From Prevotella sp. (GTDB taxonomy: Bacteria; Bacteroidota; Bacteroidia; Bacteroidales; Bacteroidaceae): 37,893 nucleotides of DNA. The notes under the pieces were generated by a model that searched no databases, was not told where the DNA came from, and saw only the letters and a program-made list of their open reading frames with translations. Within the stretch, counting starts at the first letter, position 1. Every line of letters starts with the position of its first letter. The translations under genes and the position numbers were made by a program. The stretch spans positions 1 to 37,893 of the forward strand of contig JAFSKJ010000045.1 of the NCBI GenBank assembly GCA_017449025.1, in the 5' to 3' direction. Positions 24,566 to 33,043 of this stretch are shown piece by piece.

Positions 24566-26170
24566 TCACCCTCTGTCGTAAATCAAGTCTCCTGGGGTTT
24601 GGTTGAGCATGCGTGACATGACAACAATGACAGTGGCGATAGTAGACAAAAGAATAACTGCTGTTGCAACATAAGTAGTAACATTCCATAGACAAAGGTA
24701 ATTGAAACCGTCTTTTTCCACACCCATGAGCGGCAGCAATACTTGAACAAGCCAAGTTATAAACAAAGCGAATACCACCGCCGAACATACTATGCACACC
24801 AGAATTACCACATAAACATTGATAAGCTCGGCAGCATTCATACCAAAAGCCTTGAAAGTTCCAATGTTCCGTTTCACCTTCTGGAAATAGCTTTGCAGCA
24901 TGTTTACCAAGAACATGATGATGCATACAATGCTGAAGACAACCATTGCAACAGAAAGAATGCCTGCCATCACACTGACAGCGTTGAAGTTCTCCTTTGA
25001 GTTAACTTGCGTCATCTCTATCTGAAGCTCAGAAACCTGTTTGACATAACGTTCAAACGGACGAATGGAATCGAGACGAATAAAATGAGCAGAAATGACA
25101 TCGTCAGAAGTTGTGTTTCTTGTATTCCCGCCATCGTTAAGTTCTTCCATTGTCTCCTTCATGCTTTCATTATAGTCGTACACACGGATGACACCTTTCC
25201 CCTCATAGAGCTTAAGGATCTCTTTTTCCACAGTGCAGTATGCCATAACCGGAGTTCCGGGGAAACCAACTTCCACACTCATAATATGCCCCTTTTTCCA
25301 AGACAGCAACCGCTGCTGCACCCTCTCTTCTGTAGCATCCACATAGGCACTGTTTCTCAATGAGTCCGGCAAAACGGTCTGGATATGCTGCAGGTCAAAG
25401 TCGGTGACCTCTTCAGGAACAAAGAAACGCAGTTTCCTTACATATTTCTCATTGTTCATGTTGAAAGGCTTGTCAATGGCATCGTCGTTCAACTGCTTAT
25501 AGAGATATTTCGACGAAACCATCTCTTTATTCATCGGGAGTCTCTTCACTACAGCAAGCAGCGGCAATGGCGAACGCACATAATCGCCATCAAGAAGATC
25601 ATAGCCCAAAGTGTCAGCACCTTCGGCCTTCTGGTGACAATCAACAAACGATGGGGGATTGTTACGGTTGAACCCCAAATGCTCCAAAGCATCAGCTGTC
25701 ATAATAACGCCAAGGGAGTTCTCGCTAATACTGTCGGCATCTATACTTAGCCCATTTACCACATTGTCCTCGCTGAGAACTGCAGCAATAAGGTCGCTGC
25801 CCATATCCTCGTAATAAAGTATACTGAACAGAGGAACCTTACCTGAAGGAGAGACCAAGTCAAGAGAGGCATTTATCTCAGTCTGAATACCATCAAACAA
25901 ATATCTTTGGCGAATCGACTCGTTTTCAAGTGAGTCCCTAAGAATACCTATTTTCTCCAACGAAGCGTCACGGTTTATGTTAACCCAGTTGGTAAAAGGG
26001 TCGTTCATCTTTTCCTTAAGATAGTCCATGCTGCCAGAAGAGAAGGCAATGGAAAAGAATGTGGCAGTCAACACCATGACAAGTAGCCAAAAATTGGATG
26101 CGTGACGACCAATGATGACGCGAGCCTCGCGCCGCATAAGCAAATCCTGATATTCCTTAAAAAGTTTCAT
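24566..26170 (-). CDS. MacB/FtsX-like ABC transporter permease
   Basis: 534 residues. One N-terminal membrane helix (FWLLVMVLTATFFSIAF, about 27-43), a large external domain (about 50-390), and three C-terminal helices (about 395-425, 450-475 and 495-520) give the MacB/LolE-type layout. The FtsX signature region reads YFQKVKRNIGTFKAFGMNAA. Such permeases move no substrate across the inner membrane; they use ATP to drive work in the periplasm (mechanotransmission), for example on lipoproteins or exported peptides. The ATG is one base after the stop of the ATPase gene, so the two are coupled. The substrate is unknown; the neighbours suggest a role in assembling or servicing the envelope complex. 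Confidence 0.82.
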   Translation of the reverse strand: MKLFKEYQDLLMRREARVIIGRHASNFWLLVMVLTATFFSIAFSSGSMDYLKEKMNDPFTNWVNINRDASLEKIGILRDSLENESIRQRYLFDGIQTEINASLDLVSPSGKVPLFSILYYEDMGSDLIAAVLSEDNVVNGLSIDADSISENSLGVIMTADALEHLGFNRNNPPSFVDCHQKAEGADTLGYDLLDGDYVRSPLPLLAVVKRLPMNKEMVSSKYLYKQLNDDAIDKPFNMNNEKYVRKLRFFVPEEVTDFDLQHIQTVLPDSLRNSAYVDATEERVQQRLLSWKKGHIMSVEVGFPGTPVMAYCTVEKEILKLYEGKGVIRVYDYNESMKETMEELNDGGNTRNTTSDDVISAHFIRLDSIRPFERYVKQVSELQIEMTQVNSKENFNAVSVMAGILSVAMVVFSIVCIIMFLVNMLQSYFQKVKRNIGTFKAFGMNAAELINVYVVILVCIVCSAVVFALFITWLVQVLLPLMGVEKDGFNYLCLWNVTTYVATAVILLSTIATVIVVMSRMLNQTPGDLIYDRG

Positions 26171-26171
26171 G

Positions 26172-27038
26172 CTACTTCTTTCTTAAATACTCCTCAAAAT
26201 CATTAGTAAGATATTCCCCTTTGCCGCCACTCCACTTACTACGGCTCTTGTCAGGGCGGAACACACAGCCATCGTCAATGAAGCCGTATGTTATCTCCTC
26301 ATCGCTAACATTGTTGCTCTTGCGTGACTCTTTGCGGATTTTTATTATTACATCGGCGAAACTTGTCGCCAAGTGCATGTCGTGGCTGACAATAATGGCA
26401 GAAGTGTCCTTCTTCTCGTCCACGCTGGTCGCAATAATCTGCATTACCTTTGCAGCATTGTCGGCATCTAAGTTTCCCGTTGGCTCATCACCAAAAAGAA
26501 CCGTAAATTCCGGTAATATTGCACGGGCGAAAGCCAGTCTTTGCTGTTGCCCGCCAGACAGTTCATGAGCCATGCGAGCCTCGTCAACATGTTCAAGCCC
26601 AAGCGAAGCAAGCACCTGTTTTGTTCGTTCGTAGCACTCCTTTTTATTGTAGCCCTGTAGCATGCGCGTGTAAGCCACATTCTCGTAAGCAGTAAAGTTA
26701 CGCATCAGGTTTGTGCTTTGGAAGATGAAGCTGTACTCCTCCTGGCGGAACTTTGAAAGAGCTTTGTCGCCAGCCCTCCAAAGAGCACAAAGGTCAATGT
26801 CTTTTCCGTCAAGACCATGGAACAGAAACTTTGTTTGGACATCTGGCACAATGGTGTTGTTCATCATGCCTAATGTTTCCAAAATAGTGCTCTTGCCTAT
26901 GCCAGACTCTCCTACAATAAACACTTTCTCTCCGCGGTCAAGCTGGAGATTCTTTATCTCCAGCACCACGCGCGACACTCCCTCTTGGTATGGATGGTCG
27001 TAGGAACACCTAAGGTTCTCAATTGTGAACAGTTTCAT
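26172..27038 (-). CDS. MacB/LolD-like ABC transporter ATPase
   Basis: 288 residues. Cytoplasmic ATPase with Walker A GESGIGKST (about 43-51), Q-loop FIFQSTNLMRNFTAYENVAY, signature LSGGQQQRLAFARA, Walker B VLFGDEPTGNLD and H-loop IIVSHDMHLA. The EPTGNLD sequence and the FQ..NL.....A.EN pattern place it with LolD/MacB-type ATPases. About 60 C-terminal residues after the core (SRKSNNVSDEEITYGFIDDG and on) exceed the usual length and may be a specific contact. It is coupled to the permease gene immediately downstream. Confidence 0.9.
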   Translation of the reverse strand: MKLFTIENLRCSYDHPYQEGVSRVVLEIKNLQLDRGEKVFIVGESGIGKSTILETLGMMNNTIVPDVQTKFLFHGLDGKDIDLCALWRAGDKALSKFRQEEYSFIFQSTNLMRNFTAYENVAYTRMLQGYNKKECYERTKQVLASLGLEHVDEARMAHELSGGQQQRLAFARAILPEFTVLFGDEPTGNLDADNAAKVMQIIATSVDEKKDTSAIIVSHDMHLATSFADVIIKIRKESRKSNNVSDEEITYGFIDDGCVFRPDKSRSKWSGGKGEYLTNDFEEYLRKK

Positions 27039-27056
27039 TCGAAGTGGTAATTTGCT

Positions 27057-28571
27057 TTATGGCAACATTTCAATTGGAATCCAGTAGTAGAATACATGGT
27101 TCACCTCAAGGCGGTACTTGTAACCACTGTATTGCAGTCGTCGAAGCTCCTCGTATTTCTTTGAGAAGTTATCAAGTATTTCAAAATATTCGGGGTTCTT
27201 TACCACGCTGCTGTTAGCCATGTCCTTAAGAGAATACTTGGTGAATCGCATGCTCTCGGTAGGTATGTTCAAGCCATAGATTGCTGTTTCAAGCTCACTT
27301 GATGACATGTTGTTGATTCTCTTCTCGTCATCGTCGCCTAATTGCATCTTGAGAAGTGCGCGAATTGCATTGATAAAATGAGTTCGGTCCTGGCTCTTCA
27401 TCTTTGCAGCCTCACTTATAGTCTTCAACTTGGCAATCAAGTCTTCAAGCTCCCCAGGAGAAAGATAAATAATATAGTGCCAATAATCATTTCCGTCAGA
27501 ATCCTTCAACTTAACATAGCTGTCAATCAAATTTTCGGCTCTAACTTGTTTCCATGAATCATAGCCACGCTCTCCCAAAATTCTTTTTATTAATTCCTTA
27601 TTAATAGTATTGTCTATTCTCGTATTGTCAACAAACGCCAAACACCTAATTGCATTCTTTTTTTTATCAGGTTCTTCCAGAACAGGGTAACGGAGCAGAC
27701 TTGGCTCCATCCTATACATTGTGCTTCTATTATTGTCAATGTGGTTTTGTTGGCCGTACTGCCAGTAAGTAATTATTTCATCTTCAGAAAAACTATCTGA
27801 GTTGTAGAAATATGCTCTCTCATTAATGTGATTATCCACGAAATCCGGATTCCAATTCGGCTCGATGCATAAGCGCTGGTTCCAAGCGACATAGTCATCG
27901 CGATTCACCCATCCATAAAGGTTGTTTCCTGTAAGTCTTGATTGCAGGGAGAGCAATGCTCTGGTTCCGTCTGGTGTTTCCTTCATTATGTAAGAGGCCC
28001 ACACACCATGAATAGAACATTCTGGGTTGGTGTTCTTCGTTGGATGTTTGTAGTAGTTGCCACTAAACCCTTTTCTTGAATCCTTTTTATTAAGAATGTG
28101 GCCAACAAATGCTTTTTTTAACACCCCTTGGTCGTCAGACGGGCAAATACTCCAAAGTAGCAAGTGTTCCATAGGCACCCAACCTATGCTTTTTGCATTA
28201 GATGGGATATCCGGGAATTTGTCCAATTTCGGGTCTGTATACACCAAAGCCATGTTATTCTCAATCTTTGCAACAACGACCTGCTCTCCGAAACTCAGCC
28301 TCTTAGGAGATATGGCCGACCCAACCGTCGGTTCCATATATGCCACATTTCTGTCTCTGTCGCTATATACAACCCATGGCCTGTCACTCTTTTTCATCTG
28401 CCCCCACCTGCCTCCAGCCTTGAATTCTGTTTCAAGGTCGCTTAATTTCAATACGTTATTGCGGAGCATTGCTGGCATGAAAGCATCTGCTTTTGGGGGC
28501 AATAGCGGCTGTGCGCTTACGGAAAGCAAGCAGCAAGCCAAGGAAGTCAGAATAGTGGACAAACGCATCAT
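27057..28571 (-). CDS. TssR-like secreted protein, short paralogue without VWA domain
   Basis: 504 residues. Signal peptide (1-20) is followed by two SH3-like units: first WVVYSDRDRNVAYMEP to GWVPMEHLLLW (about 66-140), then YYKHPTKNTNP to NLYGWVNRDDYVAWNQRLC (about 172-235). A C-terminal helical domain (about 330-504) ends in YYWIPIEMLP. These resemble the Bacteroidota T6SS component TssR. Compared with the upstream 777-aa paralogue it lacks the roughly 210-residue VWA domain and the segment after it. The C-terminal 175 residues are almost identical in the two proteins (also at DNA level), while the N-termini differ more. The gene starts 3 nt after the stop of the longer copy. It probably acts with, or competes with, the longer copy in one complex. 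Confidence 0.62.
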   Translation of the reverse strand: MMRLSTILTSLACCLLSVSAQPLLPPKADAFMPAMLRNNVLKLSDLETEFKAGGRWGQMKKSDRPWVVYSDRDRNVAYMEPTVGSAISPKRLSFGEQVVVAKIENNMALVYTDPKLDKFPDIPSNAKSIGWVPMEHLLLWSICPSDDQGVLKKAFVGHILNKKDSRKGFSGNYYKHPTKNTNPECSIHGVWASYIMKETPDGTRALLSLQSRLTGNNLYGWVNRDDYVAWNQRLCIEPNWNPDFVDNHINERAYFYNSDSFSEDEIITYWQYGQQNHIDNNRSTMYRMEPSLLRYPVLEEPDKKKNAIRCLAFVDNTRIDNTINKELIKRILGERGYDSWKQVRAENLIDSYVKLKDSDGNDYWHYIIYLSPGELEDLIAKLKTISEAAKMKSQDRTHFINAIRALLKMQLGDDDEKRINNMSSSELETAIYGLNIPTESMRFTKYSLKDMANSSVVKNPEYFEILDNFSKKYEELRRLQYSGYKYRLEVNHVFYYWIPIEMLP

Positions 28572-28574
28572 TAC

Positions 28575-30908
28575 TTATGGCAACATTTCAATTGGAATCC
28601 AATAGTAGTATACATTACTCACTTCAAGGCGGTACTTGTAACCACCTGTCTGTAATCGTCGAAGCTCTTCGTATTTTTTTGAGAAGTTATCAAGTATTTC
28701 AAAATATTCGGGATTCTTTACCACGCTGCTGTTAGCCATGTCCTTAAGAGAATACTTGGTGAATCGCATGCTCTCGGTAGGAATGTTCAAGCCATAGATT
28801 GCTGTTTCAAGCTCACTTGATGACATGTTGTTGATTCTCTTCTCGTCATCGTCGCCTAATTGCATCTTGAGGAGTGCGCGAATTGCATTAATGTAGTGAG
28901 TTCGATCCTGACTCTTCATCTTAGCAGCCTCACTTGTGGCCTTCAACTTGGCAATCAAGTCTTCAAGCTCTCCCGAAGAAAGGTAAATGATATAGTGCCA
29001 GTAGTCGCTGTCATCGGCTCCCTTTAGCTTTGCATAGCCATCATAGGAAGAAATAGCCCTGACTTGTTTCCATGAATTATATCCACGTTCGCCCAGTATC
29101 TTTTTTAGAAATTCAGGATAGAAGTCAAGATTGTTCTTTGCCTTCTCAAATGTTACTTTTTTCGTGTTTGCGGAATTGGCAAAACCATCAAGTCCCTTGT
29201 CTATATAATTTGTCACGGCTGATGGAGCAAGTGATTTCCCCATGTCCTTTGAAAATCGTATACGCGCAAAAAGAACGCTTTCCTCTTTCCGAGATGAACG
29301 GAAGCCATAGCCGTCATTGTCTTTTGAGGGTGAGAACTTCGCTTCAGCATTTATTTCCTTATATTGGTTTTCCACATTCTTGACCACCAAGTCAGTCATT
29401 TGGTCTGTGTAACGTGCCCAGCTACCCATTTCATTTCTCATAACCTGTATAGACATGATTTGGATATTATTGTCAGAAAGGCGCTTTAGTAGTTTCTGAT
29501 CTCCCAGTGAATTGTCGCCTTCTGCGGCTCCTCGGTTTCCCACCACGAGCAACAGGTTGCTCTGGTCTTTGCTGAATCCCATTTTGGAAGCATCGATAGC
29601 AATATTTATGGCTTGTGGAAGGGCCACGTCGCGAGCATTGCCCGTAAGTTTTCCGTTTGCCTTGGAGGCATCAAGCATGGAGAGGAGTCGGGCATCGTCA
29701 GTGTTTGTCAAAGGAATTACGTCGATGGCAGAACTACCGTTAGCAGCCGCACGATAGAGCACCAGGCCTGCTTGGACTGTCAATCCCTGGTTGGCATAGC
29801 TCTTGCATTTTGCGAGTGACGCCTTTATTGCCGGCAGATACTGGCTCATCTCCGTTGTAGCCTCTACAGCAAAAATAATATTTATCTTGCGCATTTCTCG
29901 CTCCACCTCATTTACTATTTCGTTGCCTTTACTAACATAAGCCACACTTTCATTTATATTACCTCTTCTGTCAGCAAAAGAAGTACACTTCACTGCATTA
30001 TTTGTAGGCTGCGAGAGAATGGGGAAACGCAACAAGGCAGGTGCCATACGATATTGTAAGTTTCGATTGCCCCTGTCCACATTATTTATTTCTCCGAATT
30101 TCCAATGTGTTACAATCTCGTCGTCGGTTAGTTTGTCTGAAATATAAATATTGGCTATGGCATCCTTATGCTTTTCCACGTAAACTGGATCCCAGTTGGG
30201 TTCAAGGCATGTACGCTGATCCCATGGAGTATAGCTATTACGATTTACCCACCCATAAAGATTGTTACCCGTAAGTCTTGACTGCAAACAGAGTAATGCA
30301 CGCATACCGTCAGGAGTTTCTTTCATGACATAATAAAAATGCATATCCATTTTCAGATCTTCAGGATTGGTGTTTTCCGTAGGATGTTTGTAGAGCTTTC
30401 CATGAAATGTTTCATTCTGCCCGATCTTATTCAAATTTATGGCGATGAGTGCCTTGCGTAGCACTCCGCGGTTGTCAGACGGGCATATATTCCAAAGCAG
30501 CAAGTTCTCCATAGGCACCCAGCCTATGCTCTTTGCATATGATGGAATTTCCGGGAAATTGTCTACTTTCGGGTCTGTATACACCAAAGCCATGTTATTC
30601 TCAATCTTGGCAATAACGACCTGCTCTCCGAAACTCAGTTTCTTAGGAGATAAGGCCGACCCAATCGTTGGTTCCATATATGCCACATTTTGGTCCCTGT
30701 CGCTATAGACAATCCAAAAACGCTTTTCTGTTTTTCTCTGCCCCCATTTGCCGCCTGCTTTGAATTCTGCTTCTAAGTCTGCTACTTTCAATATATTACT
30801 ATTCAGCATAGATGGCATTTGAGCCATCACTTTGTTTGGTAAGCTCGGCTGAGCTGAAAGTGATATGGCACAGACAGAAAATACTATTGTAAAAAAAAGA
30901 CTTCTCAT
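28575..30908 (-). CDS. TssR-like secreted protein with VWA domain
   Basis: 777 residues. Signal peptide (1-19) is followed by two SH3-like units (WIVYSDRDQNVAYMEP to GWVPMENLLLW, about 64-138; KLYKHPTENTNP to NLYGWVNRNSYTPWDQRTC, about 172-235). A von Willebrand A-like domain (about 340-545, beginning IIFAVEATTEMSQYL and including LLLVVGNRGAAEGD) and a helical C-terminal domain (about 600-777) ending YYWIPIEMLP complete it. The order SH3-like, VWA, C-terminal domain and the '..GW.P...LLLW' and 'YGWV....W..R' motifs fit my memory of TssR, a periplasmic part of the Bacteroidota type VI secretion system. The MIDAS metal motif of VWA (DxSxS) is degraded (EATTE), so metal binding is doubtful. No other T6SS gene is in the window. 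Confidence 0.62.
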   Translation of the reverse strand: MRSLFFTIVFSVCAISLSAQPSLPNKVMAQMPSMLNSNILKVADLEAEFKAGGKWGQRKTEKRFWIVYSDRDQNVAYMEPTIGSALSPKKLSFGEQVVIAKIENNMALVYTDPKVDNFPEIPSYAKSIGWVPMENLLLWNICPSDNRGVLRKALIAINLNKIGQNETFHGKLYKHPTENTNPEDLKMDMHFYYVMKETPDGMRALLCLQSRLTGNNLYGWVNRNSYTPWDQRTCLEPNWDPVYVEKHKDAIANIYISDKLTDDEIVTHWKFGEINNVDRGNRNLQYRMAPALLRFPILSQPTNNAVKCTSFADRRGNINESVAYVSKGNEIVNEVEREMRKINIIFAVEATTEMSQYLPAIKASLAKCKSYANQGLTVQAGLVLYRAAANGSSAIDVIPLTNTDDARLLSMLDASKANGKLTGNARDVALPQAINIAIDASKMGFSKDQSNLLLVVGNRGAAEGDNSLGDQKLLKRLSDNNIQIMSIQVMRNEMGSWARYTDQMTDLVVKNVENQYKEINAEAKFSPSKDNDGYGFRSSRKEESVLFARIRFSKDMGKSLAPSAVTNYIDKGLDGFANSANTKKVTFEKAKNNLDFYPEFLKKILGERGYNSWKQVRAISSYDGYAKLKGADDSDYWHYIIYLSSGELEDLIAKLKATSEAAKMKSQDRTHYINAIRALLKMQLGDDDEKRINNMSSSELETAIYGLNIPTESMRFTKYSLKDMANSSVVKNPEYFEILDNFSKKYEELRRLQTGGYKYRLEVSNVYYYWIPIEMLP

Positions 30909-30921
30909 AATCTGAAAAAAA

Positions 30922-31566
30922 TTAATAATTCTTTCTTACATTGATAGTTTCATTGATATTGTCAGGGTTCAATATTCCAAACGGATTGTTTTCGTCTATT
31001 TCGATTGAACGGGGACAAATTACATTAAAACGAAATCTGTCATTGGCAAGATAGAAAGAAAGATCCAACTCAAAATACATAGCTGCAATCAATACTTCGT
31101 TGTTACTCATAGTCCAAAATGACTGACCAACATTGAATACGAAATATGTGCTTCCATAGATGAGATTTCTTTCGTTGTCCACAAAGTTATACTCTTTGAG
31201 CAATTCCAAGATACGCTGCTTGTCATAAGAACCGTCAACAGAGCTTGATGTATTCTGTCTCAACCAGTTAAGAAGTCTTTCTTCGAAGTCATCGCGGTTG
31301 TCATCGCTCATGTTCACCTTTACTATAATAGGTTCACTGCCATTAGCAAGATAGAAGATGGCAGGGCCTTCAAGTAAAGCATGGTTATATGCATCCTGCA
31401 AATCCTTGAGCAGAGCCTGCAATGGAATTGATGGGTCCATTGCTGTATAGACAAATCGGAATGTTTGTTTAGAAGGTGTTGTCTCAGCCTCGTCTTGAGC
31501 CATCGTTGGCGTTGACGACAGAAGTGCTAAGCATAATAAAGTAAAAATTAAAGATAATCGTTTCAT
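30922..31566 (-). CDS. Small secreted protein of unknown function
   Basis: 214 residues. Signal peptide MKRLSLIFTLLCLALLSSTP (1-23, ending in MAQ) is followed by an acidic, mostly beta/alpha mature protein without membrane segment or lipobox. Visible segments include FRFVYTAMDPSIPLQALLKD, ALLEGPAIFYLANGSEPIIV, FVFNVGQSFWTMSNNEVLIA and a charged C-terminus. No family is recognised. It sits between the lipoprotein gene (26 nt) and the TssR-like gene (13 nt) in the same operon, so it is likely a periplasmic subunit of the same complex; this rests only on position. Confidence 0.65.
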   Translation of the reverse strand: MKRLSLIFTLLCLALLSSTPTMAQDEAETTPSKQTFRFVYTAMDPSIPLQALLKDLQDAYNHALLEGPAIFYLANGSEPIIVKVNMSDDNRDDFEERLLNWLRQNTSSSVDGSYDKQRILELLKEYNFVDNERNLIYGSTYFVFNVGQSFWTMSNNEVLIAAMYFELDLSFYLANDRFRFNVICPRSIEIDENNPFGILNPDNINETINVRKNY

Positions 31567-31592
31567 ATCAGTATGTTTTTAGTTGTTTCATT

Positions 31593-32279
31593 TTAAAAGT
31601 CTTCATCATAGTCCTCATCTTCAATTTGCTGTTCCCCAACAGGTTTAAGCTTAATTGCAGTAATCAGGTTGTTGTCATCATAACTAACATCTGTGACGGT
31701 AACAGATTTCCACACGCCGTTTTTCAGGAGTGTTATTACATCTTGTAAAGAAGAAGCTTCCATCTGTGTGTCAGTAACAACCACGCTTAGCCCTTGAGCC
31801 AGATGAAGATTGTTTCCAAGTATTAGACTTTTGTCTTGAGAGTTTATTAGTTTCTGCAGCTCATCTGCCGGAATCTTGTCGACAGGTTCCCGCGGAACCA
31901 CAAATCCTACAATATGCGTCAGTGGTGTAGTGATGGTTGTATCGCTCCACTCTGCCTGCAGCCTGACATTATATCCTTCTTCAAATGGTGGTATGCCACT
32001 AAACTGCCCGTCAGTGTTCTGCATCAGGATGCTGTCTCCATCAAGCAGGAAGAATGTAACCTTTGCGTCAGCAGTACTGTCGGCATGCAAGGACAGGTTG
32101 AATGTCTTGCTTGCCTCATCAAAGACAATAGTGTCGCAGACTAAGGTCGGCTCGCCACGGGGAGTAACCTCCGAATCGGTCGGTGCTGCCGTATTCTTAC
32201 AGCCCACGATTAGGGAGGCAGAGACGGCTATAAGCAATGTTCCAAAAAATGAATTCTTTCTTTTCATCTTCTTTGCCAT
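31593..32279 (-). CDS. Operon lipoprotein of unknown function
   Basis: 228 residues. Lipoprotein signal with lipobox IVGC (acylated Cys27), then a Thr/Pro-rich linker and a beta-rich domain (about 45-130: PTLVCDTIVFDEASKTFNLS, KVTFFLLDGDSILM). A second part holds about 135-215, and the chain ends in an acidic tail (EDEDYDEDF). No family is recognised. Its ATG overlaps the stop of the coiled-coil gene (TAATG), so the two are translationally coupled and probably made in fixed ratio. A lipoprotein partner beside an inner-membrane protein and a periplasmic VWA protein is a usual composition for an envelope-spanning complex; the role is inferred. Confidence 0.7.
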   Translation of the reverse strand: MAKKMKRKNSFFGTLLIAVSASLIVGCKNTAAPTDSEVTPRGEPTLVCDTIVFDEASKTFNLSLHADSTADAKVTFFLLDGDSILMQNTDGQFSGIPPFEEGYNVRLQAEWSDTTITTPLTHIVGFVVPREPVDKIPADELQKLINSQDKSLILGNNLHLAQGLSVVVTDTQMEASSLQDVITLLKNGVWKSVTVTDVSYDDNNLITAIKLKPVGEQQIEDEDYDEDF

Positions 32280-33031
32280 TATTGTTCATCGTAATTTTGG
32301 CTGGATACAGCAGAAACATTAACACTACGTACCATCCCGTTGTCGTCTATGTCAATACTGTTTACTCTGATGTTAGTGTAAGTATGGCCTCTAACACCTT
32401 GTCTGAAGTTCTGATAATCCATCGCTCTTCCATTAACATTAATTTTACAGCTGTCAGGGATTTTCTTACTGGAGCTGCCAGAGACTACTATTATTGAAAT
32501 TTGGCTCTTCAGTTTGTCCTCGGCAGCCTTTCGTTCCTTTGCCTCTATCTCTTTTCGAGCTTGCTCTTCTCTTTCTTTTTGAGCCTTCAGTTCTTGCTCT
32601 TTCCTTTCTTTTTCTATTCGAGCTTGCTCTTCTCTTTCCTTTTGAGCCTTCATCTCCTGTTCTTTCCTTTCTTTTTCTATTCGAGCTTGCTCATTTCTCA
32701 GCTGTATGTTTCTCTCTATAGCAAGTTCTTCCTCCTCAGTCAGATCCCTCTTCTCTCTTTTCCAAGTGTTTGTTTCATTCAATTCGTTCTGACGATTCAC
32801 ATCAGTTGTGTCATTGTCATTCTTCAACTGTTTTTGGTCAGAAACATTTTGAGTCTGATTTCCAGAAGAAAGAGTATCATTATCATCCACATCAGGATTA
32901 TTATATTCACCCTTAATTGTTTTTACCTCTGTATCCTTCTCCTTAATCAAAGGAGCCGCAAAGTAGCCGACGACAATACTAACTCCAAAGACGGCATACA
33001 GCCTCATAAGGCTTTTATTGTTTATATGCAT
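32279..33031 (-). CDS. Inner-membrane protein with long coiled coil
   Basis: 250 residues. One membrane helix near the N-terminus (LYAVFGVSIVVGYFAAPLI, about 11-29), then an acidic/Asn-rich linker (30-95). A highly charged helical segment (about 96-180) is made of a 21-residue repeat (cores such as IEKERKEQEMKAQKEREEQA, then IEKERKEQELKAQKEREEQA), and a small C-terminal domain (about 180-250) includes KINVNGRAMDYQNFRQGVRG. The arrangement recalls TolA-type proteins: inner-membrane anchor, rod across the periplasm, end domain. The repeat is 63 bp at DNA level (32556-32618, 32619-32681, partial third copy from 32682). It lies 12 nt behind the outer-membrane barrel gene and overlaps the lipoprotein gene by one base. 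Confidence 0.75.
   Translation of the reverse strand: MHINNKSLMRLYAVFGVSIVVGYFAAPLIKEKDTEVKTIKGEYNNPDVDDNDTLSSGNQTQNVSDQKQLKNDNDTTDVNRQNELNETNTWKREKRDLTEEEELAIERNIQLRNEQARIEKERKEQEMKAQKEREEQARIEKERKEQELKAQKEREEQARKEIEAKERKAAEDKLKSQISIIVVSGSSSKKIPDSCKINVNGRAMDYQNFRQGVRGHTYTNIRVNSIDIDDNGMVRSVNVSAVSSQNYDEQ
32556..32700 (-). repeat. 63-bp in-frame tandem repeat of the coiled coil
   Basis: Two full copies (32556-32618 and 32619-32681) differ at few positions and are followed by the beginning of a third (32682 on). Each adds 21 residues, or three heptads, so copy number would change rod length without a frameshift. Confidence 0.85.
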
Positions 33032-33043
33032 AACTCAACCGAT

